NCBI RefSeq assembly: GCF_042477335.2
Contig: NC_091255.1
Coordinates: 49,268,501-49,332,500 of the forward strand
Reading direction: 5' to 3'
Length of the DNA: 64,000 nucleotides
Source of the DNA: Ovis canadensis
Lineage: Eukaryota > Chordata > Mammalia > Artiodactyla > Bovidae
Shown here piece by piece: positions 28,281-40,500 of the stretch. The translations under genes and the position numbers were made by a program. The notes beneath the pieces are model-generated. The model did no database searches. It saw only the letters and a list, made by a program, of their open reading frames with translations, and had not been told where the DNA came from. Each line of letters opens with the position of its first letter. Within the stretch, counting starts at the first letter, position 1.

Positions 28281-29260
28281 CTATGATTGTGATATAAATC
28301 ACAAGCATTAATGTTGGATCTTTACAGAAACTTTTAGATGTGGGACACCGTATGGGGAAAGCAAAATGACCTCATTTTGAAATGGTGCAATGGAGTTCTT
28401 GATAAAAACATGGAGATTTAACAATCTGACCTTTCGATCTTAGGCAAACTAAGAAAACATTATTTGAAGTAATTTATTTCGCAGATAGCTGTCAGCAACA
28501 AGTGCAGCTAAAAATGATCTGTCTCTAAAGATGAGGATGCCAGACGTAATTGACAGAGATTGTGAGAGTATGAAACCTCTTTCCAAAAGGTCAGTGAATT
28601 CCAGGTACTAATAATCTCAGTTATGTATTGTACCTATAGATTGCTTTCAAGGATAAGAGGGAGTGCTTAGACTATGATTACATCTCTCAAAACATGTATC
28701 AGATCTTTACAAAGTTCTTTGCAGAAGATCTCCTCACCATCTTACAAAGTTTTTAGAATGGCTTTTGCTTATAATACATATCATCTATACTTTTCGTGCA
28801 TAAAAATTTAGTTTTCATGAAAATATTTGCCTCACCTGTTTCATCTTCCACCTTTGCAGCCAAGGTAAGATTATGAAGCTCACTTCAAGATGCCACACTT
28901 GACTTTACCAGGAAACATCTCCTATCCTACTTTGAAAGCTGGTCTTCCCCTTGTTTTGCCCACTATCAGAAATCCAGCTTCAGTTTTAACGGCCAAAGGG
29001 GCATTTAGTATCCTGTCTTCTGTTCTGAACTCAGGCTGAGGGCCACCTCTTTTAGCACTTCCTGTCTCCAGCTTTGACAGTTTCCTCCTGTTGCGGAAGA
29101 TGGAGGAGTGTTCTGGGAATTTTAAACCCTGCTTATTTACTTTAGTTGGGGGAAAGGTAGTTTTGGAAAAATGGAAATACACATAGTCCTCTCTTGGGTA
29201 CTTTTTACAGAATGAGACTACATTGTGAGTTGAATATAGGAAATGGTAAAAGTTCATTTA
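28281..29260. other. Intergenic, no feature seen
   Basis: A 111-codon open frame on the minus strand (28922-29257) has no recognisable domain or conservation cue. Treated as chance. Confidence 0.5.
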
Positions 29261-29265
29261 TGTCT

Positions 29266-29690
29266 GGATGTGAGAGTTGGACCATAAAGAAAGCTGAGCA
29301 CTGAAGAACTGATGCTTTTGAACTGTGGTGTTGGAGAAGACTCTTGAGAGTCCTTTGGACTGAAAGGAGATCAAACCAGTCAGTCCTAAAGGAAGTCAGA
29401 CCTGAATATTCATTGAAAGGACTGATACTGAAGCTGAAACTCGTATACTTTGGCCACCTGATATGAAGAGCTGACTCATTGGAAAAGATTGAAAGGCAAA
29501 AGAAGAAGGGGGCAGCAGAGGATGAGATGGTTAGATAACATCACTTACTCAACGGACATGAATTTGAGCCAACTCCAGGATATAGCGAAGGACAGGCGAG
29601 CCTGGTGTGCTGTAGTCCATGGGGTTACAAAGAGTCAGACATGACTTAATGACTGAACAGAAACAACCAAGTATTTACATGTTTAACAAG
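29266..29690 (+). mobile_element. BovB LINE 3' fragment
   Basis: Sense copy from GGATGTGAGAGTTGGACC to TTAATGACTGAACAGAAAC. Confidence 0.9.
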
Positions 29691-30191
29691 TGCTTAGGAA
29701 ATGCAAATTCCTTTTCTTTTCTGAATTCATCTTCTTCCGCTTTTTTGGTTGGCTCAAAAAGTTGTTATGCCTCCACAACACTGTTAATCGGCTAAACCCT
29801 ACTATTAAATTTTTAAAAAGTTGTTATGCTGCCATCACTTATAAAAACACCTAGCTTTATATAGACTTTTTAGTTCATTGTAATGCTTTTGCATCATGAG
29901 AGGCAGCACTAAGCAATGCCTACTCCATAGACTCAGTAAAGCCATTAACAGATGTATTAAGAAAAATTGCACACTCCTCTTCCCCTGCCCACCAGTTCCT
30001 CACCAGGCCCTACTAGGTAATCACAGCTAATCTTTTGGTGTAGGCATATTTTTCTATACTCATACAAACACATAAAAATACATAAGGGTTACTCTTTCTT
30101 CTCTCCCTTCCATATATATTACACAAATGTATTATGTGTACTGATTGAGCATTTGTTTTTTATACTTAACAAAATGTTGTAGATTACTCCA

Positions 30192-30337
30192 GGTGGTGTC
30201 TGACTACAGTCCATGGAATTTTCGAGGCCAAATACTAGAGTGGGTAGCCTTCTCCAGGGGATTTGGTCAACCTGGGGATTGAACCCAGGTCTCCCACATT
30301 CCAGGCAGATTCTTTACCAGCTGAACTATCAGGGAAA
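30192..30337 (-). mobile_element. Bov-tA SINE, partial
   Basis: Antisense copy ending in ACCAGCTGAACTATCAGGGA; head-to-head with the next copy. Confidence 0.85.
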
Positions 30338-30555
30338 ATCCCAGATGGTACAGTGGTAAAGAACCTGCCAGCCAGCGCAGGAGACATAACAGACACAGAT
30401 TTAGTCCCTGGGTCGGGAAGATCCCCTGGAGAAGGGAATGGCAACCCACTCTAGTATTCTGGCCTGGAGAATCCAGTGAACAGAGGAGCCTGGTGGGCTA
30501 CGTTTCATAGGGTCCCAAAGCGTCAGACATGACTGAAGCGACTTAGTACTCACAC
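30338..30555 (+). mobile_element. Bov-tA SINE
   Basis: Sense copy, CCCAGATGGTACAGTGGTAA to ACTGAAGCGACTTAG. Confidence 0.9.
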
Positions 30556-30589
30556 ATGGGTTAGTACACAGAAATTTAATGCATTCTTA

Positions 30590-30710
30590 AAATTTTATTT
30601 TTTATTGAAGTATAGTTGATTTACAGTGCTGTATTAATTTCTGCTGTACAGCAAAGTGACTCAGTTATATGTGTATATATATGTATTCTTGGCTATTATG
30701 ATTTATCATA
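30590..30710 (-). mobile_element. L1 3' UTR fragment, left half
   Basis: Antisense; GTATAGTTGATTTACAGTGC to ATTATGATTTATCATA. Its continuation is at 33981 after the BovB insertion. Confidence 0.82.
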
Positions 30711-30725
30711 ATAAATAGTGTTTTT

Positions 30726-33700
30726 GCTATACAGTCAGCAAAAACAAGACCAGTTGCTGACTGTGGCCTCAGATCATGAACTCCTTATTGCCAAATTCAG
30801 ACTTAAATTGAAGAAAGTAGGGAAAACCACTGGACCACTCATATATGACCTCTATCAAATCCCTTACGATTACACAGTAGAAGTGATAAACAGATTCAAG
30901 GGATTAGACCTGATAGAGTGCCTGAAGAGCTATGGATGGAGGTTCATGACATTGTACAGGAGGCAATATCAAGACCATCCCCAAGAAAAAGAAATGTGAA
31001 AAGGCAAAATGGTTGTCTGAGGAGGCCTTAAAAATAACTGAGAAAAGAAGAGAAGCTAAATGCAAAGGAGAAAAGGAAAAATATACTCATGTGAATGCAG
31101 AGTTCCAAAGAATAGTAAAGAGAGATAAGAAAGCCTTTCTCAGTGATCAACGCAAAGAAATAGAAGAAAACAATAGAATGGGAAAGACTAAAGATCTCTT
31201 CCAGAAAATTAGAGATAAAGGGAACTTTTCATGCAAAGATGGGCACAATAAAGGACAGAAATGGTATGGACCTAACAGAAGCAGAAGATATTAAGAAGAA
31301 TCGGCAAGAATACACAGAAGGGCTATACAAAAAGATCTTAATAACCATGATGGTGTGATCACTCACTTAGACCTAGATATGCTGGAGTCCGAAGTCAGGT
31401 GGGCCTTAGGAAGCATCACTACAAACAAAGCTAGTGGAAGTGGTGAAATACCAGCTGAGCCATTTCAAGTCCTAAAAGTGCTGCACTCGAAATGTCAACA
31501 AATTTGGAAAACTCAGCAGTGGTCACAGGACTGGAAAAGGTCAGTTTTCATTCCAATCCCGAAGAAAGGCAATGCCAAAGAATGTTCAAACTACCACGCA
31601 ATTACACTCATCTCACACGCTAGCAAAGTAATGCTCAAAATTCTCCAAGCCAAGCTTCAACAGTACTTTTCCAGTCCTGTGGCCACTGCTGAGTTTTCAA
31701 AATTTGCTGGCATATCAAGTGCAGCACTTTCACAGCATCATCTTTCAGGATTTGAAATAGCTCAACTGGATTTCCATCACCTCCACTACCTTGTTCGTAG
31801 TGATGCTTCCTAAGGCCCACTTGACTTCACATTCCAGGATGTCTGGCTCTAGGTGAGTGATCACACCATCATGATTATCTGGGTCGTGAAGATCTTTTTT
31901 GTACAGTTCTTCTGTGTATTCTTGCCACTTCTTCTTAATATCTTCTGCTTCTGTTAGGTCCATACCATTTCTGTCCTTTATTGTGCCCATCTTTGCATGA
32001 AAATTTCCCTTGGTATCTCTAATTTTCTGGAAGAGATCTCTAGTCTTTCCCATTCCATTGTTTTCCTCTATTTCTTTGCACTGATCACTGAGGAAGGCTT
32101 TCTTATCTCTCCTTGCTGTTCTTTGGAACTCTCCATTTTATTGGGTATATCTTTCCTTTTCTCCTTTGCCTTTCACGTCTCTTCTTTTCATAGCTATTCG
32201 TAAAGCCTCCTCAGACAACCATTTTGCCTTTTCACATTTCTTTTTCTTGGGGATGGTCTTGATCATTGCCTCCTGTTCAGTGTCATGAACCTCCGTCCAT
32301 AGTTCTTCAGACACTCTGTCTATCATATCTAATCCCTTGAATCTATTTGTCACTTCCACTGTCATTTCCATAATCATAAGGGATTTAATTTAGGTCATAC
32401 TTGAATAATCTAGTGATTTTCCCTACTTTGTTCAATTTAAATCTGAATTTAGCAATAAGGAGTTCATGATCTGAGCCACAGTCAGTGTCCAGTCTTATTT
32501 TTGCTGACTGGATAGAGCTTCTCCATCTTTGGCTGCAAAAAATATCAATCTAATTTTGGTATTGATCATTTGGTGATGTCCATGTGTAGAGTCTTCTCTT
32601 GTGTTGTTGGAAGATAGTGTTTGCTATGACCAGTGCATTCTCTTGGCAAAACTCTGTTAGCCTTTGCCCTGCTTCATTCTATACTCCAAGGCCAAATTTG
32701 CCTGTTATTTCAGGTATTTCTTGACTTCCTATCTTTGCATTCCAGTCCCCTATAATGAAAATGACATCTGTTTTGGGCTTCCGCAAGGCTTCAACAGTAT
32801 GTTAAGCATGAACTTCCAGATGTTCAAGCTGGATTTAGAAAAGGCAGAGGAACCAGAGATCAAATTGCCAATATCCGTTGAATCATAGAAAAAGCATGAG
32901 AGTTCCAGAAAAATATCTACGTCTGTTTTATTGACTACGTCAAAACTTTGACTGTGTGGATCACAACAAACTGTGGAAAATTCTTCAAGAGATGGGAATG
33001 CCAGACCACCTTACCTGCCTCCTGAGAAATCTGTAGGCAGGTCAAGAAGCTATAGTTAGAACCAGACATGGAACAACAAACTAGTTCCAAATTGGGAAAC
33101 AAGTACGTCAAGGCTGGATATTATAGTCACCCTGCTTATTTAATGTATATGCAGAGTACATCATGCAAAATGCCAGGCTGGATGAACCACAAGCTGCAAT
33201 CAAGGTTGCCAGGAGAAATATCAATAACCTCAGATATGCAGATGACCACATCCTTACGGCAGAAAGCAAAGAGGAACTGATGAGCCTCTTGATGAAAGTG
33301 AAAGAGGAGAGGGAAAAAGTTGGCTTAAAAGTCAACATTCAAAAAACTAAGATCATGACATCTGGTCCCATCACCTCTTGGCAAATAGATGGGGAAACAA
33401 TGGAAACGGTGACAAACTTTCTTTTCTTGGGCTCCAAAATCACTGTAGCCATGAAATTAAAAGATGCTTGCTCCTTGGAGGAAAAGCTAAAACCAACCTA
33501 GACAGCATATTCAAAAGCAGCGACATTACTTTGCCAACAAAGGTCCGTCTAGTCAAGGCTATGGCTTTTCCAGTGGTCATGTGTGGATGTGAGAGTGGGA
33601 CTGTGAAGAAAGCTGAGCGCTGAAGAATTGATGCTTTTGAACTGTGGTGTTGGAGAAGACTCTTGAGAGTCCCTTGGACTGCAAGGAGATCCAACCTGTC

Positions 33701-33980
33701 CATCCTAAAGGAAATCAGTCCTGAATATTCATTGGAAGGACTGATGTTGAAGCTGAGACTCCAATACTTTGGCCATCTGATGCGAAGAGCTGACTCATTG
33801 GAAAAGATCCTGATGCTGGGAAAGACTGAAGGCAGGAGAAAGGGACAACAGAAGATGACGTGGTTTGATGGCATCACCGACTCGATGAACATGAGTTTAA
33901 GCAAATTCTGGGAGTTGGTGATGGACAGGAAGGCCTGGTGTGCAAAGAGTCGGACACAACTGAGCAACTGAACTGAACTG
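30726..33980 (+). mobile_element. BovB LINE, 5'-truncated, interrupted
   Basis: Sense pieces 30726-31665 and 32786-33980 read as one BovB from mid ORF2 to the GAACT terminal repeat. The translated pieces show reverse transcriptase sequence (KVMLKILQAKLQQY; LRYADD box) with stops and frameshifts. Flanked by ATTATGRTTTATCAYA at about 30695-30710 and 33982-33997, a target duplication in an L1 3' end. Interrupted by an inverted BovB fragment. Confidence 0.88.
31666..32784 (-). mobile_element. Inverted BovB fragment nested in BovB
   Basis: Antisense BovB that covers the endonuclease-RT region and lacks both ends. Its sense 3' end stops inside ORF2 at a GGAAAAG. GCTTCAACAGTA occurs on both sides (ending at 31665 and at 32799), a 12-bp target-site duplication. 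Confidence 0.88.
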
Positions 33981-34330
33981 GATTATGGTTTATCACAGGA
34001 CGTTGAACATAGTTCCCTGTGCTGTACTGTGGGAGCTTGTTTATCCACTCTATATATAATAGTTTGCATCTACTAACCCCACACCCCACTCAACCACTCT
34101 CCTCCCCTCCCCCTTGACAACCATAAGTCTCTTCTGTATGTCTGTGAGTTTATTTCTATTCAATGCATTCGTATTAATGTCTACATTATATTCCATTGTC
34201 TGTATGCACATAGTTTATTCATTATTGATGGCCATTCAGGCTGTTTCCATGCTTTTACTTTGTTAGAAAATAATGTAACAAACATCCTTGCACATACCAG
34301 ATCTCTGGGTCTAAGCATATTGAAGAATCT
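33981..34330 (-). mobile_element. L1 3' UTR fragment, right half
   Basis: Resumes with GATTATGGTTTATCACAGG, then AGTTCCCTGTGCTGTACTG and AACCATAAGTCTCTTCTG. Confidence 0.82.
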
Positions 34331-34570
34331 AACAGATCTTAATTGTCACATTATGAGGAATGGTCAGTCTCTGAGAGAACTCTTCTCCCTATCATTCTGA
34401 TGAATTAGCTTCCCAAAGGAAGTGCATTGTTCTCTTAATTTCTTAGGATATCCACATCATAACTCTTTATTATAACATATTATATAACATTTTACACTGA
34501 ACTGTTGCAGTTTCCTTTAAACAGTTTCCAGATCTTTGGATAAGTTTTGTGGTGGGTAGACTGGAATCCA

Positions 34571-34779
34571 TTGGAAAAGACCCTGAGGCTGAGAAAGATT
34601 AAGGGCAGGAGGAGAAAGGGACAACAGAGGATGAGATGGTTGGATGGCATCATCGATTCAGTGGCTATTAACTTCGGAAAACTCCGGGAGATGGTGAGGG
34701 ACAGGGAAGCCTGGTGTGCTGCAGTCCGCAGGGTTTCAAAGAGCTGGACATGACTTGGAGACTGAATAACGACAATAGG
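34571..34779 (+). mobile_element. BovB LINE 3' fragment
   Basis: Sense copy, flanked by CTGGAATCCA at 34561-34570 and 34780-34789 (perfect duplication). Confidence 0.9.
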
Positions 34780-34789
34780 CTGGAATCCA

Positions 34790-35883
34790 GTACCTGTCTT
34801 TGAAATGTCAAACAATAACATAGGAACACCCTGTCCTTAGTATTTATTCAGCCCTCTAAATCAATTTTACAATCCAAAATGATTCAATAATTTCAATTTT
34901 TAAAATTGGATGAGCTCATAACACATTCTACTGCATCTCAGCAAGTTGGCGCTTATGAACTAGAACTTTCTGTATCTGTAAACCATCATTTAGTACAAAT
35001 GCAGCATCTCAACGCATGCCAAGGAACCCAGAATGAGGGTTTCACCTGAAGATAATCTTCAGAGTAGCCGCATATTTTCGCCCTGACATGAGGCTAATAC
35101 TGGCCATAAACATAGGTCCCGGGTAGTACAGGACTGGAAGACTGGACTTGGGATGACTCACGGAGAGAGGCTTTCTTGATGTGACCATGATGACCTGAAG
35201 GATGGGAGGCCACATATAAGCTGGTGTCCAAGTCTGTCCTTCTGTCTTTAATCAAAGCTGAATCAGCCAGTTCACATTTCTTCACTTTTCAGTAGAGAGG
35301 AAACATCCAAGTTTTAACTTGCTGTAATGCTTTGATGGGAAACACATGTTTGACTTGAGACAATGTTGCTCTTTTTCTCTGAATAGTGGTTGATGCTTAG
35401 GTACTAAGTTCATTCTCTGGTTACAGGGTGCTTTTAGGTTCATTTTAATTTTTTATTCAATGTGCCTGTAAGAAAAGAGCTACATTATTTGGTTGTTTTT
35501 ATTATTAAGGTATGATACGCTCGTATAGCTCTTATTGACTTTATATTTGAAGGAACAATTTCCGTGAATTACATTCAAGTTTACCCTTTTGTAATATTTA
35601 ATTTGAGTTTTTGTGCCAAGCTGCATGTTCTTTTCTTGAGGACTGGCTTGTGGGATTGATGATCTAATTTGTGATCTGGCTCTATTAAATTCCTTGAGTG
35701 GGAAAGTCCTTATAGAATCTGGCTTTATCCTTTGCCTGTTTCTTCCTGAGACTGACCTATATTACCCTCTACCCTACTTTAACAGGCTTCATTTTCCCAG
35801 CAAGGCAAGACAGAGCTCTGCAGGGGAAAAGGAAACACCGGCTTGGCTATGTGACAATTTGGTTAGAGATAACGGCTAGATTT
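34790..35883. other. Intergenic, one unexplained short open frame
   Basis: Mostly unique. The minus-strand open frame 35094-35285 is discussed in the findings. No splice-supported gene. Confidence 0.5.
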
Positions 35884-36158
35884 GCTGCTGCTGCTGCTAA
35901 GTTGCTTCAGTCATGTCCGACTCTGTGCGACCCCATAGACGGCAGCCCATCAGGCTCCCCCGTCCCTGGGATTCTCCAGGCAAGAACACTGGAGTGGGTT
36001 GCCATTTCCTTCTCCAATGCAGGAAAGTGAAAAGGGAAAGTGAAGTCGCTCAGTTGTGTCCGACTCTTCGTGACCCCATGGACTGCAGCCCACCAGGCTC
36101 CTCCATCCATGGGATTTTCCAGGCAAGAGTACTGGAGTGGGGTGCCTCTGTCTTCTCC
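35884..36158 (-). mobile_element. Bov-A2 SINE (dimer)
   Basis: Antisense dimer with the CTG trinucleotide tail at 35884-35898. Confidence 0.92.
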
Positions 36159-36329
36159 ATGGCTAAATTTGATGAGGGAGCAAATGTCTGAGCATCTCTT
36201 CTCTTTGGGGCTTTGAAAGTTTTCAGGAATTTGGCACCGTATCACGCATCCCATCTTCTTTCCTACAATTTTTATTTCGACCATTCTCCTAAGTGTCCTG
36301 CAAACGTGGATTGTCAGATTCCTGTGGCA

Positions 36330-36490
36330 CTTCTGGTGGATACTGTGGAATCAAGCCCTTAGTAGTAACACCCTGTATTGTCTGCTGTCTTCTTTGCGCT
36401 TTTAGCTTTCCTTTCCATCTAAAATGTAAACTTTTTGAAGTCAGAGACATATTTTATGTTTCTTTTTATCTCATGAAATCCCCAGTTCGG
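36330..36490 (-). repeat. L2-like fragment
   Basis: CATCTAAAATGTAAACTTTTTGAAGTCAG-type sequence and CCCCAGTTCGGTGATG suggest an old L2 3' end; orientation uncertain. Confidence 0.4.
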
Positions 36491-36539
36491 TGATGGACAA
36501 AAAGAAACTGCATATTAAGAATCTAGAAAAGAACAGATA

Positions 36540-36612
36540 TACGTATATGTATAACCGAATCACTTTGCTGTACGCCTGAAACCAACACAACATTGTAAAT
36601 CAACTATAATAT
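36540..36612 (+). mobile_element. L1 3' end fragment
   Basis: AATCACTTTGCTGTACGCCT and ACCAACACAACATTGTAAAT, sense 3' terminus. Confidence 0.75.
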
Positions 36613-36613
36613 A

Positions 36614-36826
36614 AAAGAGCCTCAGGTGGCTCAGTGGTAAAGAATCCCCCTGCCAAGCAGGAGGCTTGGGTTCAATCCCTGGGCCAGGAAGATCTCCTGG
36701 AGGACAAAATGGCAACCCACTCCAGTATTCTTGCCTGGATAATCCCATGGACAGAGGAGCCTGGCGGGCTACAGTCCATGGGGTCACAAAGGGGTTGGAA
36801 GAGGCTTAGTGACTAAACAACAACAT
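36614..36826 (+). mobile_element. Bov-tA SINE
   Basis: Sense copy from AGAGCCTCAGGTGGCTCAG to TTAGTGACTAAACAACAAC. Confidence 0.92.
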
Positions 36827-37197
36827 ACTCTAATATAAAATAAAACTCAAAAATAAAAGCAGAAAAAAGAAATTAGATATTAATTAATTATAGATTGATT
36901 ATTCAAATAATCTCATCCTTCTTTGGGCTGAACTGTTAACTGCAGTCATAGAGACCTGAGGTCTAATGTCAACTATCAATGTGTTCTAATGTGATGTTGT
37001 TAAAATTTCCCACATATAAAATGGCTATAATTTTGATTCTCATGAGGAAGATACTATATAAATAATGTATAATACATACATTATTATTCATAATGATAAT
37101 GCAGCCAGGTCACAATTGGTAACTTCATTTCTAGGTTAAAGTATTGCATTTCTTAAAAAAAAATTCAAGAATAATGTAGTTAACTTGCAAAAGTAAG

Positions 37198-37203
37198 TTT
37201 ATT
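37198..37203 (-). terminator. Polyadenylation signal of KRT24
   Basis: AATAAA on the minus strand about 230 nt after the stop codon. Cleavage would be near 37180, giving a 3' UTR of about 250 nt. Confidence 0.75.
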
Positions 37204-37433
37204 GAAGCACAGAAGCAATTAGAGCAGAGCTGTCTTTTCAACTTTTTTCAAGAGCATTCTAATAAGAAAAGAAGAGGATGCAGAAAAATTGGTTCGTCTT
37301 CTATTTCTGGATAGATACTTTTCCCTGAAGTGATCCTGAAAGATGGCTAGATTGATGCAATTTCTTCATTGGTGTCCTTTAGAGTTTTTTTTTTTTTTCC
37401 TCTGAAAGACACTCTTGTTGATCTGGAAATTGC

Positions 37434-37537
37434 TTATTTCAGTTTCACCTCAGAAACATTGCTGACTTGAGATGAGATGACTTTGCCATCCACCACCTCT
37501 TCCACGATGGTCTTAGTCACTCTACTCTTGCTTGGGT
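37434..37537 (-). CDS. KRT24: KRT24 exon 8 (C-terminus, stop)
   Basis: 104 coding nt ending in TAA at 37434-37436. It encodes [19 protein letters not shown] and then [14 protein letters not shown], typical of the C-terminus of K24 and related type I keratins. The acceptor is GATTTTCAG. Too short to stand alone as an open frame; found by splice sites and homology. Confidence 0.94.
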
Positions 37538-40500
37538 CTGAAAATCACAGGATCACAATATCAGTCTGGAAACTCACAGAAACACAGATCAAGAGAAATC
37601 CAAATATATTCACTGAGTATGTTCTATCTAGGTAAGATGATGTGAACAATAGTACATGCTTTTTGTATGAGAAGCAAAGCATGTCTTTATGTTTCAATTC
37701 TAAAATAATCAGAAACATGAAAAAATTATCTACCTCTGCCTTGGACACAAGTTCCAGATCTTGAGCCATCAGACACAGATGAATCCCTGGATCCCATGTT
37801 TCTGGACCCCATGTTTCTGGATCCTGAACTTCTATAATCAGATCCTCCAAAACCAGAACCACTGGAGAAAAAAAGAACTGTTTGTTTTTGCACTTTGCAA
37901 AGGCAGGAGAAACCCTCCGCACAGTGGGCTCGTTCCCATGATGGCAGCAGTCTTTTCATCGGACCGTGTCACTCTTACATTATAAATAAAAGCCTGGTCC
38001 CCATGCCCCTTTTTGGTTGCATAACATAAGTACACCAAGGTCTGCATTTAGCATGTTCTGACTTTCATTTACCCTCCTTCTCCATCAAGCAGGCGGCGGT
38101 AGGTCTCAATCTCCATCTCCAGGCGGGTCTTGATGTCCAGCAGCTGCTCGTACTCTGCGTTCTGGCATTCGGTCTCACCCCGGATCTGGCAGACCTGCTC
38201 CTCCAGGCTGCTGATCTGCATCTGAATTTGTGACAGCTGCACCACGTAGTTGGCTTCCGTGTCTGCCAAGGTCCCTTCCAGAGAGCTTTTCTAAGAGAAG
38301 AAGCAAATTAAAATTTCACCATGAAAATAGATCATTGGGTGGTTTTTAAAAAAATACATTTTATAAGATACTAGGAGACACTTTCCATGAGTTACCACCT
38401 CTATGGCTTTCTCTGCTTCCTTAATTTTTCTTGCTATTATTTTTGAAACTAAATCTTTCATGGAAATAGACACATTATCTTTAACTGGAATGTCTTATGC
38501 TTTTGACAACCATAATACAGTCCTCCCTAATCCTGCTTTTATGACATGCCAAGTGGGACATCTTGGCAAAGAAAGGAAACCAACTGCTCAACTTCCCTGT
38601 TGGAGAGTTGTGAGAAGTTCTTTGCACAAACCATGGCCAGTTGGGACTGCAGCTCAATTTCCAGGGCTTGGAGAGTGCGTTTCAGTTCTGTGATCTCATT
38701 CTTGGCGGAACTGGCTGCCCCGGCATCAGTAGAGATCTGTGCTTGCAGTGAGGCACTCTAAATACAAATAAAATGCAGTCATTGCAGGCTGGTGCGATGA
38801 CAGGAACTGGCTCATATGTGGCCATGGACTCGGAGGCTCAGGGTGATGATCTACCTGCTTGTTGAACTGCTCCTCGGCCTCGCGGCGGTTCTGCTCAGCC
38901 AGCTCCTCATACTGTGCCCTCATGTCATTCAGCAACTTAGTCAGGTCTGTGCCTGGGGCAGCGTTCATTTCCACAGTCACGTCCCCTCCGGAGCTTCCTT
39001 GCATAGTCTTCATTTCCTAGCCCAAAGCAAAAAGGACCATAGTGATGAAAAGTAATGACTTCCAGGACTACCCTGGTGGTCCAGTGGTTAAGAATCCACC
39101 TGCCAGTGCAGAGGATGGGTGCCACAACCACTCAAGCCAGTGTGCCCTAGAGCCAGGGCTCTGCAACAAGAGAAGCCACTGCAATAAAGAGCAGTCCCTG
39201 ATGGCCACAACTAGAGAAATATAGCAATGAAGACCCAGTGCAGCCAACAAAGAAAAGAGAAACTTAAAAGAAAAGCAATAATTTCCTAAGATGTGCATAA
39301 GCCAACAAAAAGTTGAAACTAGGACACCGAAAGGGAAAAAAAAAAAACACCAAAACACCCCACCAAAGTCACATATAATTTTCTCATGATTACTTTTTTC
39401 CTCCTGGTTACAGAAGTTGAAAGTCCATCCAGATGGAATGTATTTTATTTTTATAGAATGGATGTGGGGGAACCTCAGTAGGCCAGCATTGTTGATTAAT
39501 GTGGACCCCGTTCCTACCTCCTCGTGGTTCTTCTTCAGGTAGGCCAGCTCCTCAGTGAGGCTCTCAATCTGCATCTCCAGGTCAGAGCGAGTCATGGTTA
39601 GGTCATCCAGGACTTTCCGCAGGCCATTGATGTCAGCCTCCACGGTCTGCCGGAGATGCAGCTCGTTCTCATATCTGGAAGAGTACAGTACAGCCCATTT
39701 CAAAGAGTGCAGTGCATGCTCACATATGCAAGAAAATGTTTTCTCCCCTGAGCAATTTGATCAATGAACGATGTTTTCTCTTGGGAGTTTTCCCCTTGTA
39801 AAGCAAAACCTGAACCGTACATTAACTCTATTGATGGCCAATATTTTTGATAGCAAAATTTCATCCTGAAATTGCCTTCATTCTGTTCTTGTTTGTGGAA
39901 TGAGGGTTTTGTAAAATGTACCCTTGTGAATTTAGGTCTTGATCCCCTAGAAGATTGCTTTAAAATTTAGAATAAACTAAGCCAAGGGATTGAATTTTAT
40001 TTTCCTACAAGGCTTGCTTTCAAGTCTTCACTTTTCTTACTTCAGTCTGAAGTCATCAGCAGCCAGTCTGGCATTGTCAATTTGCAGAATGATCCCAGCA
40101 TTTTCAGTGGTGGCAGTAATGATCTAGAAAAGACAATAAATAGTGAATAAATCATGGTTGCTTTTTTTTTTTTTTAAACCTATGTCTACATGTCCATCTG
40201 TGAGAGTAGATGTCTCCTGAGTTAACCTTTAAAGGTGAGTTGCTTTGAAAATTTGCTTAGTAATGACACCTGCGTTGATGACCCTAATGTACTTAGACTA
40301 ACATCCTTCTGCAAAAATTAGCAGCCTGCACATTTGCTGGAATGAGCATGGAACATTGTTTCACAGAACACAATTCTCTACATATTTTTGCTGTTTTGGA
40401 AGATCAGTTATTCTATGAGCTTTTTCAGAAAATAGTGTGAAACATGAATTTCACTTCCAAAAGAGTCTTTAAAAATATATTTCGCATACAACTATGTCTA

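Noticed and set aside
39068..39703. 211-codon minus-strand open frame as an alternative KRT24 product
   Set aside because: It reads from exon 3 through the donor into intron 3, including a SINE; the GT donor and canonical exon length give the real structure.
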